NCBI GenBank assembly: GCA_031267635.1
Contig: JAIRYX010000304.1
Location: 1 to 10,878 of the forward strand
Length of the DNA: 10,878 nt
From: Planctomycetaceae bacterium
GTDB lineage: Bacteria > Planctomycetota > Planctomycetia > Pirellulales > Thermoguttaceae
Direction: 5' to 3'
Positions 5,918-10,878 of the stretch are shown in pieces (the stretch's first letter is position 1; the number at the start of each line of letters is the position of its first letter). The notes below the pieces were generated by a model. That model made no database searches. It saw only the letters and a list, made by a program, of their open reading frames with translations, and was not told where the DNA came from. Both the position numbers and the translations under genes were made by a program.

Positions 5918-6312
5918 TTTTTGAATACATAAAAATTCATTATTTTCCTGTAACATAATGAATCTAACAATGTATTTTATCTATTTCTCCTAATTATTCG
6001 ATTTAGTGTTTCATAATTTGACGTCCCTCCCGAAATAATCAGAAATTTTTTTCCTCTTGTGAAAGAGAATGTCGAGGAATTTGTTAAAAGTCCTTGTCAG
6101 TTCCTGACATCTGATTACAATAGAAGATTAGGAGACGATGAAAAAATGACAAGTAATGTGGTTTCCTTTTTGTCTGGAACGTAGAAAAAGCGGTATTAGA
6201 AAATGATGGAAAGAATCATCCCAAAGAATTGCCGCTTTTTTGCGTCCGGTTATCACTGAAATACAACTTTATGTCTGTTACCTAACTTGAAGTATCTAAA
6301 GGAGCTTGGTAA
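5918..6312. other. Leader-like intergenic region upstream of the EIIA gene
   Basis: This 395-bp gap contains an AT-rich hairpin just after the lipoprotein gene (ATTCATTAT ... ATAATGAAT, 5935-5963), a small stem TGTCAG-TTC-CTGACA at about 6096-6110, a short open frame from 6017 to a TAG at 6182-6184 with a possible GTG start at 6059, and a terminator-like hairpin at 6185-6241. The terminator is placed about 70 bp before the EIIA start. I found no convincing promoter pair. It could be an untranslated leader, a small RNA gene, or a decayed gene. Confidence 0.5.
6185..6241 (+). terminator. Terminator-like hairpin upstream of the EIIA gene
   Basis: AAAAAGCGGTA (6185-6195) pairs with TTGCCGCTTTTT (6229-6240), giving a stem of about 11 bp with one G-U pair. 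The loop can form its own small hairpin (ATGAT...ATCAT), and the structure ends in six T residues. Because the outer stem is A-rich on one side and T-rich on the other, it could stop transcription from either strand. Confidence 0.55.
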
Positions 6313-6789
6313 ATGAAATTTGCCGATTTTATCCTAATCGACGCGATTCGTACTGAAATTCAAGCCGACACGAAAGAAGGCGTAATCCGTGAAATGACGC
6401 AGTCTATTCTTGACGCTGGCGGAGTGAAAGAAGATGAATACGAGGGAATTGTCAAAGCCATTATTCGGCGTGAAGAACTTGGCTCAACCGGTATCGGAAG
6501 AGGAATCGCTGTTCCTCATACCAAGCACTCCAGCGTGGATCGGTTGGTCGGAACGGTCGCGATCAGTTCTGCGGGAATTGATTTCGATAGTCTTGATTGT
6601 GAAAAGGTTTATCTTTTCTTCCTTCTTGTTTCGCCGCCGGATCGTCCCGGCGAACACCTTCGGGCTTTAGAACATATCACGCGCCAGTTGCGCGATGAAA
6701 CATTCTGCCGTTTTTTGAAACAGGCAAAAGATCAGGAAGACGTGAAACAATTGTTGCAAGAAGCGGATGACAATGCGTTCGGAAAATAA
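6313..6789 (+). CDS. PTS EIIA component, PtsN/fructose type
   Basis: The 158-residue protein is a single-domain EIIA of the fructose/mannitol/nitrogen (PtsN) family. The phosphorylated histidine is His69 in IGRGIAVPHTKH, and the second conserved histidine is His115 in RPGEHLRALEHI. No EIIB or membrane EIIC domain is fused to it. PtsN-type proteins accept phosphate from HPr/NPr and mostly regulate other proteins rather than transport sugar, so a regulatory role is likely. The start is well defined: AAAGGAG at 6298-6304 sits 8 bp before the ATG. The HPr-like gene follows after 101 bp on the same strand, so the two probably act as a phosphotransfer pair. A PtsI (enzyme I) gene, which often sits nearby, is not in the window. 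Confidence 0.92.
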   Translation: MKFADFILIDAIRTEIQADTKEGVIREMTQSILDAGGVKEDEYEGIVKAIIRREELGSTGIGRGIAVPHTKHSSVDRLVGTVAISSAGIDFDSLDCEKVYLFFLLVSPPDRPGEHLRALEHITRQLRDETFCRFLKQAKDQEDVKQLLQEADDNAFGK

Positions 6790-6890
6790 CCGAAATGTCA
6801 TTCCGCAAAATATTGATTGCGGCATTTGAAAAACACTTTGGATTCTGCGTGTAACAATTTTTTTGCGTCGAAAACCGGAGGAACAACAGC

Positions 6891-7217
6891 ATGAGTACGG
6901 ACGGGATGACGCTCGTTTGCGATCTTGAAGTAATGAACTGCGCGGGAATGCACACCCGCGTGGCATTGTTGATTTTTAAAAAGCTGGAATCTTACAAAAA
7001 TTGTTCCGCATCGCTTACTCGCAAATCCAGCGGTTACACGGCGGATTGCCGAAGTGTTCTTGACCTTCTTGCACTCGGCGCGGCGCAAGGCGAGGTTCTC
7101 ACATTGTCGGTACTCGGCGAAAATGCGGAAACTCTCCAAAAAGAATTGATAACGCTCTTTGAAAATAAATTTTACGAAGACGATAAAGAAATGCTCGAAG
7201 AGGAAAACGATAAATAG
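6891..7217 (+). CDS. HPr-family phosphocarrier protein (atypical)
   Basis: The 108-residue protein is HPr-like. The active-site histidine is His21 in NCAGMHTRVALLIF, aligning with the NxxGLHARPA signature. The serine corresponding to the regulatory Ser46 is Ser55 in CRSVLDLLALGAAQGEVLTL. Deviations from classic HPr are the replacement of the Pro after HAR by Val (HTRV), about three extra residues between the His and the Ser, and an acidic C-terminal tail of some 15 residues. Arg23, needed to stabilise phospho-His, is kept. A GGAGG at 6877-6881, 9 bp upstream, supports ATG 6891 over the internal ATG at 6906. Expected role is to pass phosphate from enzyme I to the EIIA encoded just upstream; whether Ser55 is an HPr kinase target is unknown. 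Confidence 0.88.
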   Translation: MSTDGMTLVCDLEVMNCAGMHTRVALLIFKKLESYKNCSASLTRKSSGYTADCRSVLDLLALGAAQGEVLTLSVLGENAETLQKELITLFENKFYEDDKEMLEEENDK

Positions 7218-7251
7218 TACAAAGTCACGCAATTTCACTTGACATTTTTCA
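7216..7251 (+). repeat. 36-bp direct repeat box, copy 2
   Basis: Matches 3193-3228 at 34 of 36 positions. It overlaps the last two bases of the HPr-like gene's stop codon, so the repeat backbone begins exactly at the end of that gene. Confidence 0.75.
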
Positions 7252-7267
7252 ACGTAAAATACCTTAT

Positions 7268-7356
7268 GAGAACTTCTAAAAACCTCACTTTCAACAAATT
7301 CTACCATTGAAAAATAAGGACTTGCTGATATTAGGAAGAGGTTTTTAGAAGTTCAC
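7268..7356 (+). repeat. MITE-like GAACTTCT element, copy 3
   Basis: The best preserved copy: 89 bp, with ends GAGAACTTCTAAAAACCTC and (inward from the right) GTGAACTTCTAAAAACCTC, 18 of 19 positions matching. It is flanked by TTAT or CTTAT on both sides (7263-7267 and 7356-7360), depending on where the border is set, which indicates a 4-5 bp target duplication. It lies between convergent genes and, as RNA, would form a long hairpin. Confidence 0.85.
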
Positions 7357-7374
7357 TTATATACAAGAAGCTCT

Positions 7375-7420
7375 CTACAGTGTACGGATTTATTGGGTTT
7401 GAGTAACTGAATAGTTATCT
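7375..7420 (+). repeat. 52-bp palindromic repeat, copy 5
   Basis: The core TACGGATTTATTGGGTTTG and right arm AGTAACTGAATAGTTAT are fully kept; the left arm is decayed. It follows the MITE copy by about 20 bp. Confidence 0.72.
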
Positions 7421-7432
7421 ACTTCAAAGCAT

Positions 7433-7462
7433 AAAAAAAGAGACGCGATAATTTACGTCTCT
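7433..7462 (-). terminator. Rho-independent terminator of the propeller/cytochrome gene
   Basis: On the minus strand AGAGACG, a 10-nt loop and CGTCTCT form a perfect 7-bp stem followed by seven T residues. It lies about 22 bp past the stop codon of the minus-strand gene. Confidence 0.85.
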
Positions 7463-7483
7463 CTCAAAAACAAATTATTTTTT

Positions 7484-9412
7484 TTACAACGACAAAACAT
7501 ACTCGACCAAATCATCGACCTGTTTTTCGGTTAATCCGTCAACGTTGCCAACCGTGTTACCATGTTTACCGTCGAGGAACACGTCGCGCATGTTGACGTA
7601 GCGTCCGTCATGCAAATAAGGAGCGGTTCGCCAGACTTCGGTAAGTTGCGGCGTAACAAAACGTCCATTGTATTTGTCCTTGCCGGAATCGATAGGATAT
7701 TCATCGCTTTTGTCCAACTGTCCGACCGAGTTGACGTTGTGCAATTTACCGTCGGAATAATACGTCGCCGCCGGATGGCATTTATAACAACCAATGGCTT
7801 CGCTGTCGAAAATCGCCTTGCCGCGTTTCGCCGCCTCACTTAATTGACCGTTGGCAAGATACGGACTGTTAATCGGTCTCAATTCCTGAAACGCGGCTTC
7901 AATATCTTTGCAAATTTCTTCATTTGGTACAGAGAACAAAATGTAATTGAATCCTGTTCGGATTGCGTAATAAGCATCCGGTCGCACACCACGCCACATC
8001 GCTGGCTTTACTTCTTCCGCAAATATCATGGATTTCGCGCTTTTCGGATTTCCCATGCCGTCGTTCATCAAGTCCCAGTTCAAGCCGTCGGAACGAAGAT
8101 CGGGATGGCAACTGGCACAGCTTTGCCATTGCTGCATACAATAACTTGCATCGTGCCATGCTAATTCGCCTCTTCTTGCGGAAGTCAAAACCGGAGTCGG
8201 TCCGACAGCGATTGTCGAAACGCGCGGTCGTCCCAACGCGACAGTATCCACAACATCCACCGTATCGCTGTAATACGCGCCAAGATAAACGTCGGTCCCA
8301 ATAACTGCCACAGAGCGAGGCGCGCGTCCCGGTAGGCGGACTCGTTTTTTCAAACCGACTAAAAACGCGAGATCATTCGGCACTGCAGATTTAATTGACG
8401 ACGAATACGTTCCGCGATCATCATAAATACCGAGCGATTTTGCTTCTTCAATCGTATCCGGCAGTTTGGACAATTTTTCAAGCATCGGCGGAACATCAAC
8501 AATGCAAAGCTCATGCGTTCCCGCAACAGCAATGTACAACTTCTGACCATCAGCCGACGGCTTAATCGCCCAAGGATTCGCCGCACCGAAATCCACATCG
8601 TCAAGCAACACGGAATTGACAAAACTTTTGTTTTGCACGTCAACAATTGTAAGTGCGGCGGTGTTCATCCAGCCACGTTCAATTTGCGTTGTCGGCAACG
8701 TGTAACGCGCCAAAATACTAACGGCAAATACGTATTTTCCGTCGGGCGAAATACAAAGATTGTGCAAATCGGTGATGCCGTTCGGCAAACGAATCGTTTT
8801 CACCTCGCCGGATGCTAAATCAATGTAAGTGATTTCGCTACTTGCGTCAAACGATGTACCGGGATCATTCGGGAGAAAATTTCCGACAAAAAGCGTTTTG
8901 CCGTCCGGCGTAATTGCCGCTGTAATCGGTTCGCGCACCGCGCTAAACTGACGCAACGGTTTCAGTGATGGGAACTCGTATTCCTGAATCGGTTTATTTT
9001 TGCTGAAACGGTTTGCAACATAAAGACGTTTGCCGTCGGGAGAAATAACCGGCGCGTTCGGCGTGTGATCGGTTTTTGTTTCCGCAATTTGCTTTCCATC
9101 GGCAAGATTCACGAGGACGACTTTGCCGAAATCGTTACCGCATGTTACAGCGGCAATGGTTCCATCCGCCGTCACTGCGAATCCATTTGGGTATGCCGGA
9201 ACGGGAAACGTTTGGGTCACGTTTTTTTCCGCAACAGAAACCACTGCGATTTCCGCCGCGTCTTGATTCAAAACATACAAAACTTTTCCGTCCGGCGACG
9301 GAATAAGATCAATGGGACCTTTATATTTTCCGGCTTCTTCCGCCACACAAAGAACGGAAACTGAAACACTCAAAAATAAAACGGCGTATAGGGTAGAAAA
9401 CTTTCGCATCAT
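7484..9412 (-). CDS. Secreted beta-propeller fused to a di-haem cytochrome c peroxidase-like domain
   Basis: The 642-residue protein begins with a Sec signal peptide (MMRKFSTLYAVLFLSVSVSVLCVAEE, cleavage near residue 24). Residues about 30-400 contain YVTN/WD-type propeller strands: repeated SPDGKxLYVxN motifs near residues 39, 124, 169 and 222, and a variant near 287. The C-terminal 230 residues carry two c-type haem motifs, CASCH (432-436) and CYKCH (542-546), and a VWRTAPYLHDGR block near 594-603 that resembles the MauG/cytochrome c peroxidase second-haem region. There the methionine of the usual PYMHDG is Leu. This implies a periplasmic redox enzyme or electron carrier; its substrate is unknown. 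The ATG at 9412 has GAGGAG seven bases upstream; the in-frame TTG at 9415 is less likely. A sigma-70-like promoter and a terminator bracket the gene, so it is likely monocistronic. Confidence 0.9.
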   Translation of the reverse strand: MMRKFSTLYAVLFLSVSVSVLCVAEEAGKYKGPIDLIPSPDGKVLYVLNQDAAEIAVVSVAEKNVTQTFPVPAYPNGFAVTADGTIAAVTCGNDFGKVVLVNLADGKQIAETKTDHTPNAPVISPDGKRLYVANRFSKNKPIQEYEFPSLKPLRQFSAVREPITAAITPDGKTLFVGNFLPNDPGTSFDASSEITYIDLASGEVKTIRLPNGITDLHNLCISPDGKYVFAVSILARYTLPTTQIERGWMNTAALTIVDVQNKSFVNSVLLDDVDFGAANPWAIKPSADGQKLYIAVAGTHELCIVDVPPMLEKLSKLPDTIEEAKSLGIYDDRGTYSSSIKSAVPNDLAFLVGLKKRVRLPGRAPRSVAVIGTDVYLGAYYSDTVDVVDTVALGRPRVSTIAVGPTPVLTSARRGELAWHDASYCMQQWQSCASCHPDLRSDGLNWDLMNDGMGNPKSAKSMIFAEEVKPAMWRGVRPDAYYAIRTGFNYILFSVPNEEICKDIEAAFQELRPINSPYLANGQLSEAAKRGKAIFDSEAIGCYKCHPAATYYSDGKLHNVNSVGQLDKSDEYPIDSGKDKYNGRFVTPQLTEVWRTAPYLHDGRYVNMRDVFLDGKHGNTVGNVDGLTEKQVDDLVEYVLSL

Positions 9413-9419
9413 CAATTCG

Positions 9420-9425
9420 CTCCTC
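9420..9425 (-). promoter_or_regulatory. Ribosome binding site deciding the propeller/cytochrome start
   Basis: GAGGAG on the minus strand, 7 bp from the ATG at 9412. It favours that ATG over the TTG at 9415 and over the next ATG at 9409. Confidence 0.75.
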
Positions 9426-9447
9426 TATCGGTTCTCTTGAATTTTTC

Positions 9448-9462
9448 TGGGGAAAATCCCCA
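9448..9462 (-). other. Small hairpin in the 5' untranslated region of the propeller/cytochrome gene
   Basis: TGGGG-ATTTT-CCCCA (minus strand) is a perfect 5-bp stem lying between the predicted promoter and the ribosome binding site. It may affect mRNA stability. It lacks a following T run, so it is probably not a terminator. Confidence 0.4.
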
Positions 9463-9480
9463 AGCTTTTAATTGTATTCC

Positions 9481-9509
9481 ATTATCACACAGTTCCAACA
9501 ACTTTTCAA
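9481..9509 (-). promoter_or_regulatory. Promoter of the propeller/cytochrome gene
   Basis: On the minus strand TTGAAA (9504-9509) is separated by exactly 17 bp from GATAAT (9481-9486), each one base from the sigma-70 consensus. A TGTG just before the -10 box may give an extended -10. The predicted start of transcription is about 60 bp upstream of the ATG. Confidence 0.6.
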
Positions 9510-9579
9510 GCGTTTCCAATAACTTTTTCCAAAAAACTTGTGAAAACAAAGAAAATCCACACATATTGAATAAACATTT

Positions 9580-9610
9580 GTAACTATTCAGTTGCCTTGT
9601 ATGAATTTGT
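9580..9610 (+). repeat. 52-bp palindromic repeat, copy 6 (half), at the end of the FG-GAP gene
   Basis: GTAACTATTCAGTTGCC, then TTGTATGAATTTG match the left arm and core start of the family. The minus-strand reading of the arm, AACTGAATAG, contains the TAG stop of the FG-GAP gene and encodes its last residues. Confidence 0.6.
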
Positions 9611-10598
9611 TTTTGTTTTGGTCAAGTTTTCAAAGATTACGGGACCGCCGTATTTTCCGGTTGTAATCAGGTCGATGTCGCCGTCAATATCGATTGGGTA
9701 AATCGCCATCCCCGCACCAACGCCTTCGTTTTCCGCGATCGTGTTTCGTTTCCAAGTTACGGTTTTATCCGGTTGGCGTTGGAACTTGTACCAATAGACG
9801 CAGGGCGGGGCGTTTGCTTCGGGATCGCCGCTGTTGTGGGCGCGGAAACGCTTGCCCGTAACCAACTCCGGTTGACCGTCGCCGTCAAGATCAACTAACG
9901 CCAACGAATGCGCCTGCGTCCAAGATTGATCAATAACGTGTTGTTTCCACTGATCTTTTTCCTCCAAGCTGTTCATACCAGAAAATACCGTAGCGATGAG
10001 CGGAACTTGTAATCACATCGTTTCGCCCGTCGCCGTTGACATCGTAAACAAGTATTTGCGGAGTGTGTTCTGTTTTTCCGTTCAGTCCGCCCAACGACCA
10101 AGCATGACGTATCCATTCGCCGTCCGGTTTTGCCGGTGCTTCAAACCACGCCGTCGGACGCAGAAAATCCGGTCTGCCGTCGCCGTTGACGTCGCCGACG
10201 CCGATTCCGTATTTTTCAGAACTCACCGTATGTTTAACGAGTCCTTGTTTGCCGTCTTTATTTTTTTCGAGGGCAAACCAATGTGTCGTTTGGGTGTGCG
10301 GGACAATCTCTTTCGCAATACCGTCGCCGTTCACATCGTGAATGTCGCCGCATTCGTAGTTGCCGTTCTTTTCGACAAGAAAAGTTTCCCATAAAACGCC
10401 GTCTTTGCCGGGGTTTTTCAACCACTCAATACTTTGCCCGTGCCACGAAAGTGTTACCACGTCCAACAAGCCGTCGCCGTCAACATCCAACGGAGCGTCC
10501 ATAAAATCCCAAGCGTAACCATCGCCTTTTTCGTTGATGTCCGATTTGATTTCGCGGATTTTGACTTTACGCCAATCCGGTGCGTAGTAGATAGTCAT
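9584..10598 (-). pseudogene. FG-GAP/VCBS-repeat protein, 5'-truncated by an IS and frameshifted
   Basis: Two overlapping minus-strand frames (10598-9930 and about 9976-9584) form one protein of about 330 residues. It has Ca-binding FG-GAP/VCBS loops: DVDGDGLLD, DVNGDGIAK, DVNGDGRPD and DVNGDGRND in the first frame, then DLDGDGQPE and a shortened DIDGDIDL in the second. Such proteins form an extracellular beta-propeller and are abundant in planctomycetes. No signal peptide is present: the first four codons of the frame come from the end of the IS5-like element, and native sequence starts near YAPDWRKV, so the secretion signal and at least one repeat are lost. The frames join at FWYEQL/EEKDQW, where one extra base, most simply in the A5 run (T5 at 9956-9960 on the plus strand), breaks the reading. 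The last repeat lacks two residues. It is very probably non-functional, unless the indel is a sequencing error. Confidence 0.85.
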
Positions 10599-10632
10599 CT
10601 CTGAAAAACATCTTTAATGCTATAGTAACGTC

Positions 10633-10660
10633 TTGTCCTTCTCCCAAGGTGTGTTATAAT
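10633..10660 (+). promoter_or_regulatory. Transposase promoter of the right IS copy
   Basis: TTGTCC (10633-10638), 16 bp, TATAAT (10655-10660), about 72 bp before the transposase ATG. Conserved with the left copy. Confidence 0.55.
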
Positions 10661-10732
10661 TTGCAACGTTATTTGTCGTTTCTCGTTGTTTTTTATTAAA
10701 AATCTTGCAATTTTGGTCAAAATATACTCAAC

Positions 10733-10878
10733 ATGCATCCACGTCCCGATTCTCAAAAGTCCGGTCAGTCCGAAATGTTCAATCGCCGTCTCGACGATTT
10801 CCTTTACGCAACGCACGAGATCATCCAGCTCGCACATCTTATTGATTGGAACATGTTTGATCGCCACTACAAGTCCCA
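10733..10878 (+). CDS. IS5-family transposase, N-terminal part running off the window
   Basis: Translation from the ATG at 10733 gives 48 residues, MHPRPDSQKSGQSEMFNRR and on to DWNMFDRHYKS, aligned without gaps to the left copy. The catalytic DDE domain is beyond the edge, so integrity cannot be judged. No stop codon occurs in the part seen. No strong ribosome binding site precedes the ATG. Confidence 0.8.
   Translation, partial: MHPRPDSQKSGQSEMFNRRLDDFLYATHEIIQLAHLIDWNMFDRHYKS

Larger units (their letters stand above)
10588..10878 (+). mobile_element. IS5-like insertion sequence, right copy (partial)
   Basis: Inverted copy of the left-edge element. It includes the shared end near 10588, the noncoding 145 bp and the first 146 bp of the transposase gene, running off the right edge. 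It disrupts the FG-GAP gene. Compared with the left copy, the noncoding part and the coding part after codon 12 are about 90% or more identical, while the first 30 coding bases are strongly diverged, so the copies are distinct variants. Confidence 0.85.

Noticed and set aside
5921..5959. TTGAAT and CATAAT as a promoter for the EIIA leader
   Set aside because: The spacing between them is 27 bp, far outside the functional range.
6017..6283. Frameshifted broken gene spanning the EIIA leader
   Set aside because: Two overlapping short frames can be joined by a shift near 6165-6180, but the residues match no family I know, and open stretches of this size are expected by chance at this base composition. 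Kept only as part of the leader observation.
6798..7307. 169-codon minus-strand frame
   Set aside because: It is antisense to the HPr-like gene, which has a strong ribosome binding site and family motifs. The frame has Phe/Val-rich, shadow-like composition and runs into the repeat elements.
691..9610. CRISPR array built from the repeated palindromes
   Set aside because: The copies are far apart, lack regular spacers, vary in orientation and have no cas genes nearby.
9956..9960. Programmed frameshift in the FG-GAP gene
   Set aside because: Restoring the frame needs a +1 shift, not the -1 shift typical of A-rich slippery sites, and the gene is also truncated by an IS, so mutation or sequencing error is simpler.
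10595..10867. 90-codon minus-strand frame over the right IS copy
   Set aside because: It is antisense to the transposase on the plus strand, which has clear family motifs.
1..10878. IS-flanked composite transposon carrying the whole window
   Set aside because: The IS copies have diverged, the contents are mostly housekeeping-type genes, and the window ends inside both copies, which is better explained by assembly breaks.

Overview
The window looks like chromosomal DNA from a member of the Planctomycetota with moderately low GC. No single marker proves this. The inference rests on the combination: a tandem pair of different clpP genes, a PtsN-like EIIA next to an atypical HPr, an FG-GAP/VCBS-repeat protein, a secreted beta-propeller joined to a di-haem peroxidase-like domain, and a zinc-ribbon P-loop protein of a kind I associate with planctomycetes. 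Shine-Dalgarno sequences are clear for only some genes.

Both edges lie inside copies of the same IS5-like element. The two copies are inverted, with their transposase genes pointing outward (1-362 on the minus strand, 10588-10878 on the plus strand). This is what a contig that stops at repeats would look like. The left copy interrupts an IS1634/IS4-like transposase, whose 3' end survives at about 361-690. The right copy removed the 5' end of the FG-GAP gene, which also carries a frameshift.

From left to right: transposase remnant; repeat-rich intergenic DNA (691-1339); a zinc-ribbon P-loop/GTPase-like gene on the minus strand (1340-2668); about 0.95 kb of repeat-rich DNA; clpP copy 1 (3618-4253) and clpP copy 2 (4578-5180) with a strong terminator; a small lipoprotein (5402-5917); a 395-bp leader-like gap with a terminator hairpin; an EIIA/PtsN gene (6313-6789) and an HPr-like gene (6891-7217) with strong ribosome binding sites; another repeat cluster; then on the minus strand the propeller/cytochrome gene (7484-9412), which has its own promoter and terminator, and the broken FG-GAP gene (9584-10598).

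The most distinctive content is intergenic: at least three families of short palindromic repeats. The first is an 89-90 bp MITE-like element with ends GNGAACTTCTAAAAACC and 4-5 bp target duplications, in three copies. The second is a 105-bp palindrome present twice. The third is a roughly 52-bp imperfect palindrome present six times, one copy of which was split by the MITE and one of which supplies the stop codon of the FG-GAP gene. I did not find a clear defence system, CRISPR array, tRNA or rRNA. Functionally the genes form small independent units (proteolysis, phosphotransfer signalling, periplasmic redox) rather than one pathway.
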